Counted from the stretch's first letter, positions 7,877 to 16,041 are shown. The stretch: DNA of 64,000 nt from Herbaspirillum sp. (GCF_017744395.1 NZ_JAGIBI010000008.1:1-64000); one strand, 5' to 3'. Numbers and translations: made by a program. The notes: generated by a model not told the origin, from the letters alone.

Positions 7877-8329
7877 TCACACCGGCGCATTGGTGCCGCT
7901 GCGCGCCAGCAGCTTCCACGACTTGTCGGCCAGCGTCCAGCACAGGAGCACCTTGATATGGCTGGTGCTCTTTTGCTCGTTGTTGTTGACGACGTCATAG
8001 GTGTGGCGCACGATGCCGATGTCGCCCTGCACATCGACGGTTTGCTCGGAGGTGGCAATGCTCAGGTAGCGCTTCTTGCCGGCGATGTTGTCCAGCAGGA
8101 CTTCCTTGCTCCAGACGCGCCCGTCCGAGTGCGAATAAGTCAGGCGGTCGTGCAGGATCGCCGCCAGGACTTTCCCGTCGCCGTCTTCCAGCGCCCTGCG
8201 CAAAGCCTCCACTACCGCTTCCAGCGAAGCGGTTTCAGCAGCTGTGGCTTGACCTGCCAAGCCGGCTGCGGCGATTCCTGTTCCCAGTGCCACCAATGCC
8301 TCCCTACGGGTGATTCCATTCTTTTCCAT
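7877..8329 (-). CDS. Tat-type exported NTF2-fold (SnoaL/DUF4440-like) protein
   Basis: A 150-residue protein whose first 30 residues hold TRREALVALG and a hydrophobic alanine-rich stretch ending in AAAE, a plausible twin-arginine signal with cleavage near residue 30. The remainder (ALRRALEDGDGKVLAAILHDRLTY, WSKEVLLDNI, GDIGIVRHTYDV, WKLLARSG) is the cone-shaped NTF2/SnoaL fold, used by small isomerases, hydrolases and ligand-binding proteins. Export through Tat would place it folded in the periplasm. GGAGACGAC precedes the ATG. It starts 39 bp after the stop of the sialidase-like gene, in the same operon. Its reaction is unknown; a periplasmic role on the imported compound is inference. Confidence 0.65.
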   Translation of the reverse strand: MEKNGITRREALVALGTGIAAAGLAGQATAAETASLEAVVEALRRALEDGDGKVLAAILHDRLTYSHSDGRVWSKEVLLDNIAGKKRYLSIATSEQTVDVQGDIGIVRHTYDVVNNNEQKSTSHIKVLLCWTLADKSWKLLARSGTNAPV

Positions 8330-8368
8330 GTCGTCTCCGTTGCGTTGTTTTGATGCATGCGCCTGCGT

Positions 8369-9574
8369 TCAGGCCGCAGCCGCGACACCCTGCGTCACCC
8401 AAGCTTCCTCCACGCTGACGTACTTGATGTTCTGGCGGAAGTAGGTATAGGCGATATGCAGCTTGCCATCCGCCGATTGCACAATCGACGGATAGGAAAA
8501 CTCGCGGTTGAGCTTGTCGGTGGAATTGTTGGTCATGCAGTAGCCGTCGCCGATTTCCAGATTGCGCATCGCCGGCCAGGTCTTGCCGCCGTCGTAGGAA
8601 ATGGCCAGCGTCATCGGTGCGCGCGGTGCGCCCCAGAAGGCGGTGCCGCGCTGCGATGCCGGCTGCGCAACCAGTTCGCCGCTGTCTTCGGAATCCTCGA
8701 TGTCGTCATACAGTGAAGCGCGGCGCCCGGTGCTGTTGGCCGCGCTGCTATTGTTGAACACCAGGCCCAGGTGGCCGTTGGCCAATGCCAGGAACTGGAT
8801 CGAGGAATTGTTGTTGGGCAGATCCAATGGACGCGGCTCGCTCCAGTCGACGCCATCCCCGGAACGACTGCTGTAGATGTGGTCGGCCCAACGGCTGCGG
8901 TACAGCGCGAGGAAACCGCCATCCTTCAGCGGCTGGATATTCATGTGCACGCAACCCACGCTGCCGGGCACCTCATGCGCGGTCCAGCTGCGGCCGGCGT
9001 CGGTCGAGCGCATCACCACGCTGATGTCGTCATTGCCGGACCAGCGTTCACCCGCGGCCACGCGGCACATGAAGACCGGGCACAGCCAGGCGCCGTCGCG
9101 CGCCACCACGATGGGTTGGCGCACGAAGGTGCCGGGCGTGTCGAACAAGGTTTCGATCTCTCCCCAGGTATGCCCCAGGTCTTCCGAGATGCGGCGGCGG
9201 ACGATGGAAGTGTTCTGGTGGCCCGACAGCTGCGCGGTATAGATCAGCCACAGCTTGCCGTCCGGCGTTTCGAACAGCACCGGATTCTGCTCCGAACGGG
9301 TGGCGTCTTCCGACAGGCGCACCGGCTCCGACCAGGTATCACCGCCGGCAGGCAGGCGCGACATATAGATGGAAATGTCGGGAATCCCTTCCTGGGTGCC
9401 GCCGAACCATGCGCACAGCAAGTCGCCATTGGACAGCACGGCCAGATTCGCCGCGTGGTTCTGCACGGTCAGCGCCGGCAGGTGGGCATCGCGGCGGGCG
9501 TCGTCGCCGGCAGCCCTGGCGACTCGCCCGGATACGGACTGGCCGGAAGCTTGAGGGGTGGTGGTACTGGTCAT
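8369..9574 (-). CDS. BNR/Asp-box sialidase-fold protein (cytoplasmic)
   Basis: A 401-residue predicted six-bladed propeller of the BNR_2 (sialidase-like) family. Asp-box motifs are visible: STDAGRSWTAHEV (about 191) and SYDGGKTWPAM (about 324), with weaker ones near GGDTWSEP and EDLGHTWGE. The N-terminal LCAWFGGTQEG and the C-terminal EFSYPSIVQSADGKLHIAYT segments are usual for this family. No signal peptide is visible, so it would act on an imported substrate, unlike secreted sialidases. Its operon partners are an SSS symporter, an acid-sugar kinase/PdxA fusion and a DapA-family aldolase, a family that includes N-acetylneuraminate lyase. Sialidase activity itself is not shown; many relatives act on other glycosides or esters. 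Confidence 0.7.
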   Translation of the reverse strand: MTSTTTPQASGQSVSGRVARAAGDDARRDAHLPALTVQNHAANLAVLSNGDLLCAWFGGTQEGIPDISIYMSRLPAGGDTWSEPVRLSEDATRSEQNPVLFETPDGKLWLIYTAQLSGHQNTSIVRRRISEDLGHTWGEIETLFDTPGTFVRQPIVVARDGAWLCPVFMCRVAAGERWSGNDDISVVMRSTDAGRSWTAHEVPGSVGCVHMNIQPLKDGGFLALYRSRWADHIYSSRSGDGVDWSEPRPLDLPNNNSSIQFLALANGHLGLVFNNSSAANSTGRRASLYDDIEDSEDSGELVAQPASQRGTAFWGAPRAPMTLAISYDGGKTWPAMRNLEIGDGYCMTNNSTDKLNREFSYPSIVQSADGKLHIAYTYFRQNIKYVSVEEAWVTQGVAAAA

Positions 9575-9622
9575 TTTTTCATCCTCGCGTTTTGCTTGTT
9601 TCGTTGCTGGGCGCCGTTGCCT

Positions 9623-11053
9623 TCAGTGATGCTGCCGCGCCGGCCGCGCCATCTCCCCCGGATCGCCTTCGGAGGCAACCGGCTTGGCGGGGAACAGCAT
9701 CCGCTCGACCACCATCACGATGGCCGGCGCGATCAGCGCGATATACATATTGTCGATCCCCCACGGGTTGTCCATCAGATACCAGGCGGTGGTGGCGACG
9801 GTGGCCAGCACCAGCGCCGAGATGGCGCCGCGGCTGCTGTTGAAGAACGGCAGGTAGATGCCCATCAGCGCAACCACGGTCACGGTCAGGCGCAAGGCGC
9901 GGGTGAAGAAGGACAATGCCAGGATCTGCGGCACGAACAGCACGAAGATCAGCGGCACGAAACCGACCAGCAGCGAAATCCAGCGCGTGGCGCTCAGTTC
10001 GCGCTCCGGCGTCGGGTTGTAACGCGGCACATAGAAATCCTTGACGATCAGCGAGGCGATCGCCAGCGCGACGGTACTGACGCTGACGAAGATCGACGCC
10101 ACCAGCGACACGGTCACGATGCCCGACAGCAGCGGGTTCATGTGCTGCAGGAAGATCGGCAGCGCGTACAGGCCCTTGATATCGGGGAACAGGAACTTGG
10201 CGGCCACGCCCAGCAAGCCCAGCGCCAGTGCGATCGGCACGCACAGGGCGGCGGCGATCAGGGTCGACTTGCGCGCGTCCTCGCCGGAGCGGGCACCCGA
10301 AATGGCCTGGATGATGAACTGGGTGGAGAAGATGGCGCCGGCGGTGCCGATGATCCAGGCGCCGATGGTGCCGCCGCTCAGCGCGCCGTTCCAGGTGAAA
10401 TAGTGCTCCGGCATGGCGCTGACCATCGGCGCGATGCCGCCGGTCATCGTCAGCGCGACCCACACCAGGATGCCGATGCCCAGTATCTTCACGGCGCTGT
10501 GGAAGATGGTGACGTAGAGCACGCTCTTCAGGCCGCCGTAGGCGAAGTAGATGGTGCTGACGATGGCGGTGATCACCGCCGCGGTCGGCAGGTTGACCTT
10601 GAGCACGGTGGAGATCGCCGCCGCGCCGCTGACGTAGTTGCCGACGTTGACGATGAACAGCGCGTAGATCATCACCGCCGACACCACCAGCTTGGCGGTC
10701 TTGCCATATTTCTGGGCGACGAAACCGGAGATGGTGAATTCGCCGGATTTATAGAGGCGCTTGGCCATGAACAGACCGAACAGCAGGAAACCGATGGAAG
10801 CAGCGATCACCGACCAGGAGGCGGCGATGCCGACCTTGAAGGCTTCCTGCGAAGTGCCGATGGTGGATTTGGCGCCGATGAATTCCGACATCAAAAGGAT
10901 GGCGATCACCAAGGCCGGCGCCGAACGCCCCGCCACCATGAATTCGCCGGTGTTCTTGCTGCGCAGGCGCACGCTCATCCAGGAGGTGGCCAAGATATAG
11001 ACGACAACCATCGTGACGATGATGGTCGTGTCCAGTGCTCCAAACTGGTTCAT
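9623..11053 (-). CDS. Sodium:solute symporter (SSS family)
   Basis: A 476-residue inner-membrane carrier with about 13 spans. Family features include GEFMVAGRSAPALVIAILLMSEFIGA near the N-terminus (a GR-P motif after the first loop), GTSQEAF, TISGFVAQKYGK and the SVSTVALAIASLIVKDFY segment near residue 345, which carries the Ser/Thr residues of the second sodium site in this family. The upstream open frame runs past 12000, but the ATG at 11053 with GAGAGGAGAACGCA before it is the true start; everything before it overlaps the PdxA domain in another frame. It probably imports the acid, sugar or sialic-acid-like compound used by this operon. The substrate is unknown. Confidence 0.85.
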   Translation of the reverse strand: MNQFGALDTTIIVTMVVVYILATSWMSVRLRSKNTGEFMVAGRSAPALVIAILLMSEFIGAKSTIGTSQEAFKVGIAASWSVIAASIGFLLFGLFMAKRLYKSGEFTISGFVAQKYGKTAKLVVSAVMIYALFIVNVGNYVSGAAAISTVLKVNLPTAAVITAIVSTIYFAYGGLKSVLYVTIFHSAVKILGIGILVWVALTMTGGIAPMVSAMPEHYFTWNGALSGGTIGAWIIGTAGAIFSTQFIIQAISGARSGEDARKSTLIAAALCVPIALALGLLGVAAKFLFPDIKGLYALPIFLQHMNPLLSGIVTVSLVASIFVSVSTVALAIASLIVKDFYVPRYNPTPERELSATRWISLLVGFVPLIFVLFVPQILALSFFTRALRLTVTVVALMGIYLPFFNSSRGAISALVLATVATTAWYLMDNPWGIDNMYIALIAPAIVMVVERMLFPAKPVASEGDPGEMARPARQHH

Positions 11054-11154
11054 TGCGTTCTCCTCTCGATCCTCTAAGATCGGATTAAGTTTTGATTTAT
11101 ATGGCGTTCCCGCTGGCGCCACCCGGATCAGTCCGTCGCGGCGCCCGGAGAACT

Positions 11155-13485
11155 TCAGGCTGCCAGCGCAGCGCGGCGCGTAGCCAGGTCTTGTGCCTGC
11201 TTGAGCGCTTCCAACATGCTTCCTTCGTCTGCGATGCCTTTGCCGGCGATATCGAACGCGGTGCCGTGGTCGACCGAGGTGCGGATGACCGGCAGGCCCA
11301 CGGTGACGTTCACGCCCGCTTCCAGGCCCATCACCTTGACCGGGCCGTGGCCCTGGTCGTGGTACATCGCCACCACCACATCGAAATCGCCGCGGCCTGC
11401 GCGGTAGAACAGGGTGTCGGCCGGCAGTGGGCCTTCCACGTCCCAGCCGCGCGCGCGCAGGATATCGATGGCCGGGATGATCTTTTTCTCTTCCTCGCCG
11501 TAGCCGAACAGGCCGTTTTCGCCGGCGTGCGGATTGATGCCGCAGACGCCGATGCGCGGCGACGAGATGCCGGCGCGCACCAGGGTGTCGTGGGCGCGTT
11601 CGATCGTGCGCTGCACGAGGCCTGGTTCGATACGGTTGATGGCGTCGATCAGGCCGATGTGGGTGGTCACATGGATCACCCGCAGCTTGGGCGCCACCAG
11701 CATCATCGAGACTTCGGGGATGCCGGTCAGGTGCGCCAGGATTTCGGTATGGCCGGGGAAGATGTGGCCGCCGGCGTGCAGCGCTTCCTTGTTCAGCGGC
11801 GCGGTGCAGATCGCATCCAGCTCGCCGGCCGAGGTCAGTTCGACGGTGCGCGCGATGTATTGGAAGGCGGCGTTGCCGGCCACGGCCGACAGCTTGCCGT
11901 AGGGCAGCCCTTCCGGAATCAGGCCGAGGTCGATGCAGTCGATCTCGCCGAAGGTGAAGCGCGCCTCGGCCGGGTTCGAAATGGCGCGCACCTTCAGCGG
12001 CACGCCGGTGATGCGACCGGCATCGGCCAGCCGTTTGGCATCGCCGATCACGAGCGGCCGGCAGCCGTCGTAGACCGAGCGCTGCGCCAGGCTCTTCATG
12101 ATGATTTCCGGCCCCACGCCGGTGGCATCGCCCATCGTGATGCCGATAACCGGACGATATGTCATAGCTTCCTCTCCGTTGGATGTGAACGGCGCTTGCG
12201 CGTCCGCCTGACGCATGGCGATCAGTCTTTGCCATGCGCGGTATAAGGTGTCCGGATGGCCGAAGCCGCCGGCTTTGGTCACGACCGGCAATGTGCGCCC
12301 CTGATACCCGGCGACCATCAGCGGCACGCCGGTGTCGATTTCCGCGACGATCTTCAGGGTATCCACGCCCATGTTCGAGAGCATGGCGCGCGCGGTCTCG
12401 CCGCCGGTGGCGACCAGCCCCGCCGCATGCTGCGCGACCGGGCCCAGATGCGCGGCCAGTTGGCGCGCCAGGCGGGCGCCGTCGCTGACGCCGGCACGCT
12501 GCGACTGGCTCAACACCACCAATGCGCTGCGTCCGCCTTGCAGCGTTTGCGATACTTGCGCCGCGAGCTCGCGCGCCTTGGCCGATAACGGATCGAGCAG
12601 CGCCGGGGCGCCGATTTCGAACAGGACGATGTCCCTACCTGCGTTCTTTTGCAGCGCCAGCGCCTGTGCCTGCGATACGCTGGACATGCTGCCGACGATG
12701 GCCAGCACGCCCCCGGGCGCAACTGCAGCAACAGGTGCTGCGGCCGCTATGCCAGGTGCGCGGGGCGACGCGCCCTCTTCCAATGTACGGATCAGCGGCG
12801 TGGCCAATCCGGCGGAGCCGACCCAGAACAATCCTGGCAAGGCGGCTGAGGCGGCGGCGATGCATTCCAGGTCGGCATCGGTTTCGCTGTCGCACACCAA
12901 GGCCTGGAAACCTTCGGCCTGGCAGGCGACGATGCTGGCGCGCACCGGCCCATGGCCTTGCCGCACCGTGTCCAGGCCGACCAGTGCGACCTTCAATCCC
13001 GCATTGGCCAGCATGCCGACCAGATCGGCGCGGCCGGCGATATGTTCATTACGCCACACCTCGGACTGCTCGACCGGCTCACCGAAAACGTATTGACGCC
13101 CGTCCCGCGTCGTGCGGCCGGCCTTGGGAAAGGCCGGCGCGACGATGGCCATGCCGGCGTCGGCCAAGGCCGCGATCTCGGCGGCGACGTTGCCGCGCAG
13201 GGTCGAGTCGATCTTCTTGTACAGCTTGCGGTCGGACGCGTGGGTGCGCCAGGCGTCGGCATTGCGTCGCGCGGCATCGGCGCCGGCAAGCTGGCGCGAA
13301 TCGGTATCCAGCGCCAGCACATCGACGGCCAGCGCCGTCTCGCCTGCTCCTGCTTCCGCTTCCGCGCCCAGCAAAACCATGCTGTCGAGGCCGACATTGG
13401 CGCAGGTCACCGCGCAGTCGGCGGTGCCGGACAAGTCGTCGCCGATGATCAGCAGGCGGGTGTGCCGGACCGGGCGGGCATTCAT
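11155..13485 (-). CDS. Fusion of DUF1537 four-carbon acid-sugar kinase and PdxA-type 4-phosphate dehydrogenase
   Basis: One uninterrupted 776-residue frame. Residues 1-440 are a DUF1537 kinase (DtnK/OtnK type): RLLIIGDDLSGTADCA at the N-terminus binds the acid sugar and LVATGGETARAM near 350 binds ATP. Residues 441-776 are a complete PdxA: PVIGITMGDATGVGPEI, the metal ligands in TTHIGL, GVCGINPHAGE and YHDQGHGPVK. In characterised D-threonate/D-erythronate pathways these two activities are separate proteins that phosphorylate the acid at O4 and then oxidise and decarboxylate it to dihydroxyacetone phosphate. Here there is no stop between them, yet GGAGAGG (12171-12177) stands before an internal ATG at 12165, so free PdxA may also be made. 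The start overlaps the previous stop (ATGA). Confidence 0.85.
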   Translation of the reverse strand: MNARPVRHTRLLIIGDDLSGTADCAVTCANVGLDSMVLLGAEAEAGAGETALAVDVLALDTDSRQLAGADAARRNADAWRTHASDRKLYKKIDSTLRGNVAAEIAALADAGMAIVAPAFPKAGRTTRDGRQYVFGEPVEQSEVWRNEHIAGRADLVGMLANAGLKVALVGLDTVRQGHGPVRASIVACQAEGFQALVCDSETDADLECIAAASAALPGLFWVGSAGLATPLIRTLEEGASPRAPGIAAAAPVAAVAPGGVLAIVGSMSSVSQAQALALQKNAGRDIVLFEIGAPALLDPLSAKARELAAQVSQTLQGGRSALVVLSQSQRAGVSDGARLARQLAAHLGPVAQHAAGLVATGGETARAMLSNMGVDTLKIVAEIDTGVPLMVAGYQGRTLPVVTKAGGFGHPDTLYRAWQRLIAMRQADAQAPFTSNGEEAMTYRPVIGITMGDATGVGPEIIMKSLAQRSVYDGCRPLVIGDAKRLADAGRITGVPLKVRAISNPAEARFTFGEIDCIDLGLIPEGLPYGKLSAVAGNAAFQYIARTVELTSAGELDAICTAPLNKEALHAGGHIFPGHTEILAHLTGIPEVSMMLVAPKLRVIHVTTHIGLIDAINRIEPGLVQRTIERAHDTLVRAGISSPRIGVCGINPHAGENGLFGYGEEEKKIIPAIDILRARGWDVEGPLPADTLFYRAGRGDFDVVVAMYHDQGHGPVKVMGLEAGVNVTVGLPVIRTSVDHGTAFDIAGKGIADEGSMLEALKQAQDLATRRAALAA

Positions 13486-14651
13486 GGCAGCAGCCTCTTG
13501 TAGATGGACTTGATGTCATCCAGGCTCAGCGGCTTGGGATTGTTGCCCAACAGGCGCTTGACCTTGGAGGCGGCCACTGCCAGCGCATCCAGGTGCTCTT
13601 CCGAGACGCCGAAGCTGCGCAGGTCTTGCGGAATTTCCAATGCCGCAGTCCATTCGCGCAGACGCTCAAGCAACTTTTCAGCGGCCGCCTGCTCGCTGTC
13701 GTCGTGGCGCGCAATGTCGAGCGCGTGCGCCACCTTGGCCAGACGGCCGACGATGGCGTCCAGGTTGAATTCCATGACATGCGGCAGCAACATCGAATTG
13801 GCCACGCCGTGGGTGATGTTGAACATGCCGCCCAGCGGATAGGCCAGCGCGTGCACGGCGGCGGTGCCGGCCGCGGTCAGCGCCAGGCCGCCGTACATCG
13901 AGCCGATCAGCATGCCTTCGCGCGCCGGCAGCGAGCGGCCGTTGCGATAGGCTTCGACCAGGTTGGCGCCGATCAGGCGCATCGACTCCATCGCGAACAT
14001 GTCGCTGACCGGATTGGCCTTGGTCGAGATATACGATTCCAGCGCATGGATGAAGGCATCCATGCCGGTGGCGGCGGTAATCGGCTTGGGCAGGTCCAGC
14101 GTCAGCGTGGCATCCAGGATCACCAGTTGCGGCAGCAGGTGGCGGCTGACGATGCCGACCTTCAGTTCCTCGTCGGGCAGCGTGACGATGGCGTTGGGCG
14201 TGACTTCGGAACCGGTGCCGGAAGTGGTCGGCACCAGTACCAGCGGCACGCCGGGCGCCGGGATTAGGTCCACGCCCAGCCATTCGCGCAACGGCTGGCG
14301 GTTGGTCAGACGCACCGCGAACAGCTTGGCGGCATCCAGCACGCTGCCGCCGCCGATGGACAGCACGGCATCGGGCGCGAACGGTTCGATCTGCTCGCGG
14401 AACACGGTCTCGACGTTTTCGATGGTCGGTTCGGGCTGCACATCGCGCACCACCAGGGCCTGCACATCCTTTTGCCGCAGCGCCTCGACCACGCGCGCCA
14501 CGACCCCATTCCCTTCCATGACAGGCTGGGTGATCAGGGCGATGCGGCGCACCGGGCGGTCGAGCAGGACCAGCTTGTCGGCCAGCAGGTCGAGGCTGTT
14601 GGGGCCGTGCACGATGTGCTTGACGGTCTGGAAATGGTAGATGGAACTCAT
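13482..14651 (-). CDS. Iron-containing (group III) alcohol dehydrogenase
   Basis: A 389-residue NAD(P)-dependent enzyme. The Rossmann half ends in SIGGGSVLDAAK (about 96) and PTTSGTGSEVTPNAIV (about 140). The helical half holds the metal ligands: Asp in ILDATLT, and His in ATGMDAFIHALESY, AVHALAYPLGG and ITHGVANS. The family reduces aldehydes or oxidises alcohols such as lactaldehyde, glycerol, 4-hydroxybutyrate or maleylacetate. In this operon it may interconvert an aldehyde released by the DapA-family aldolase. ATG codons at 14651 and 14690 are both possible and neither has a good ribosome site; 14651 begins at the conserved IYHFQTVKHIVHG. The stop overlaps the start of the kinase-PdxA fusion by 4 bp. 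Confidence 0.83.
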   Translation of the reverse strand: MSSIYHFQTVKHIVHGPNSLDLLADKLVLLDRPVRRIALITQPVMEGNGVVARVVEALRQKDVQALVVRDVQPEPTIENVETVFREQIEPFAPDAVLSIGGGSVLDAAKLFAVRLTNRQPLREWLGVDLIPAPGVPLVLVPTTSGTGSEVTPNAIVTLPDEELKVGIVSRHLLPQLVILDATLTLDLPKPITAATGMDAFIHALESYISTKANPVSDMFAMESMRLIGANLVEAYRNGRSLPAREGMLIGSMYGGLALTAAGTAAVHALAYPLGGMFNITHGVANSMLLPHVMEFNLDAIVGRLAKVAHALDIARHDDSEQAAAEKLLERLREWTAALEIPQDLRSFGVSEEHLDALAVAASKVKRLLGNNPKPLSLDDIKSIYKRLLP

Positions 14652-14691
14652 GTCGGGATCGGTTGCGGTGATAGAGAAAGCGCGTTGCATA

Positions 14692-15579
14692 TCAGGACAC
14701 GCGCGGATAGGCGGCCAGCGCCTTGAGCAGGCGTTCGCGCGCGGCATCGTCCAGCGGCAGCACCGGCGAGCGGGCCGGACCGGCAGGCATGCCCAGGATT
14801 GCGGCGGCGGTCTTGAGCACCACCGGCAGCGTGCCGAGCGCGAAGGCGTCGCGCAACGGGCGCAGCGCCTCCTGTGCCTTGCGGGCGGCGGCGATGTCGC
14901 CCTTCTGGAAGTTGTTCCAGATCGACATCACCACGCTGGGCACGGCATTGGTGGTCGCCGCCACCGCGCCGTCGCCGCCGGCCATCAGCGTCCACAGGAT
15001 CATGGAGTCGGTGCCGGTGAAGACGGCGAAATCGTCGCGGCGCAGATTGATCAATTGCAGCAAACGGTCGAAATCGCCGCCGCTGTCCTTGATGCCGCGG
15101 ATATTCGGAATTTCCGACAGGCGGCGCACGGTATCGATATTGAGCGTGACGCCGGTCTTGGCCGGGATCGTGTACAGCATCACCGGCAGCGAGGTCGACT
15201 GCGCGATGCGCTCATAGTGCTTGAACAGTTCAGGCTGGGTGGCGCCATTGAAATACGGCGTGATGACGGAGACGGCATCGACGCCCTGGTCCTGCATCTT
15301 CTTGTTCAGCTCGACCACTTCGCGCGTGGCGTAAGCGCCGGTGCCGGCGATCACCGGCACACGGCCGCGCGACTGCTCGACGGCAATGCGGGCGATGCGC
15401 AGCTTTTCCTGTTCAGAGAGCGAGATGAATTCGCCGTTCGTGCCCAGCACGAACAAGCCATGCACACCCGCATCGATCAAGCGATCGACCAGCGTGCGCA
15501 GGCCGGCTTCGTCGATCTCCTCATCCTGGGTCATCGGGGTGATGAGTGCAGGGACGATACCCTTGAAAGCGATAGACAT
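14692..15579 (-). CDS. DapA/NanA-family Schiff-base aldolase or synthase
   Basis: A 295-residue class I aldolase-fold protein, the first gene of the long minus-strand operon. It has the carboxylate-binding LGTNGEFISLS loop (about 45), the catalytic Tyr in VMLYTIPAKTG (about 134) and the Schiff-base Lys in RGIKDSGGDFDR (about 163). The family includes dihydrodipicolinate synthase, N-acetylneuraminate lyase, 2-keto-3-deoxygluconate aldolase and related enzymes. With an acid-sugar kinase, a symporter and an alcohol dehydrogenase beside it, a catabolic 2-keto-3-deoxy-acid aldolase or neuraminate-lyase-like role is more likely than lysine synthesis. AGGAT precedes the ATG at 15579. Upstream lies the AT-rich regulatory region. 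Confidence 0.82.
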   Translation of the reverse strand: MSIAFKGIVPALITPMTQDEEIDEAGLRTLVDRLIDAGVHGLFVLGTNGEFISLSEQEKLRIARIAVEQSRGRVPVIAGTGAYATREVVELNKKMQDQGVDAVSVITPYFNGATQPELFKHYERIAQSTSLPVMLYTIPAKTGVTLNIDTVRRLSEIPNIRGIKDSGGDFDRLLQLINLRRDDFAVFTGTDSMILWTLMAGGDGAVAATTNAVPSVVMSIWNNFQKGDIAAARKAQEALRPLRDAFALGTLPVVLKTAAAILGMPAGPARSPVLPLDDAARERLLKALAAYPRVS

Positions 15580-15611
15580 ATCCTGATCTCCAATATTCCT
15601 GTAATGACCGG

Positions 15612-15776
15612 TTCGATCCGGCTTGTTTTATAAAACTGATCGATTACATCAAAACGATTATTTCGATCAAATAACTCATAAAAATCTTTTTCATTCTTAA
15701 TTTTTCGATTATTTCGATCACAATATACCGAAATATTTGATGAATCAAGGGGTGGGAAATAAATTATTAGATCGAA
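15612..15776. promoter_or_regulatory. TTCGAT operator array in the AT-rich promoter of the dapA-like operon
   Basis: In this strikingly AT-rich stretch TTCGAT occurs at 15612, 15662, 15704 and 15713 and inverted at 15771, with ATCGAT at 15639. The 15-mer CGATTATTTCGATCA is repeated exactly at 15655-15669 and 15706-15720, 51 bp apart, about five helical turns. TTTCGAT/TTTCGTT repeats are typical of DeoR/GlpR operators, and a DeoR protein closes the same operon. The array probably binds it cooperatively upstream of the start at 15579. From 15777 to 15880 nothing else is evident. Confidence 0.6.
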
Positions 15777-15880
15777 ACAATCATTGAAATGATCATTTTT
15801 ATCAAAACCATGCGGATGGATCCGCAGAAGCACGCAATGCTTCTCGACCGCCCTGCCGGTGCCGGCAATGGTCCCGATCC

Positions 15881-15998
15881 GCCGCAGCGACGCCCGCATC
15901 CCGCTCGGCCTGGACGAAGCCATCGAGCGCGGCCATGCCTATGCCGCCGGCGCCGACCTGGTGCTGTTGGAGATACTGCAATCGGGAGATGAAATGCG
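15881..15998 (+). pseudogene. Remnant of an isocitrate-lyase/PEP-mutase-family gene
   Basis: This 118-bp stretch matches 5735-5855 of the intact lyase gene at roughly nine bases in ten, with one 3-bp deletion. It encodes RRSDARIPLGLDEAIERG, then AYAAGADLVLLEILQS and GDEMR, against GRSDARIPLGLDEAIARG, AYAAAGADLVLLEMLQS and EDEMR in the full copy. The similarity stops sharply on both sides, and no start, Mg site or active-site loop remains. It is an internal fragment of a duplicated or horizontally related gene, left between the dapA-like operon promoter and the SMP-30 gene. Confidence 0.75.
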
Positions 15999-16020
15999 GT
16001 GCGTCGCCAAGGCGACGCAC
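15999..16020. repeat. Perfect 10-bp inverted repeat at the edge of the lyase remnant
   Basis: GTGCGTCGCC (15999-16008) and GGCGACGCAC (16011-16020) are exact complements with a 2-base centre. It begins at the base after the remnant's homology ends and lies 21 bp beyond the SMP-30 stop on the minus strand. There is no T-run, so it is not a canonical terminator; it may protect the mRNA 3' end or mark a rearrangement junction. Confidence 0.6.
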
Positions 16021-16041
16021 CAAGCGGAAGGTTACCCCGGC

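Noticed and set aside
8771-11077. 768-codon open frame on the plus strand
   Set aside because: Antisense to the sialidase-like and symporter genes; low-complexity His/Gly/Arg composition and no start signals.
9623-12235. 870-codon minus-strand frame taken as one protein
   Set aside because: Only the part from the ATG at 11053 is a sodium:solute symporter with a ribosome site; the first 394 codons are the out-of-frame shadow of the PdxA domain.
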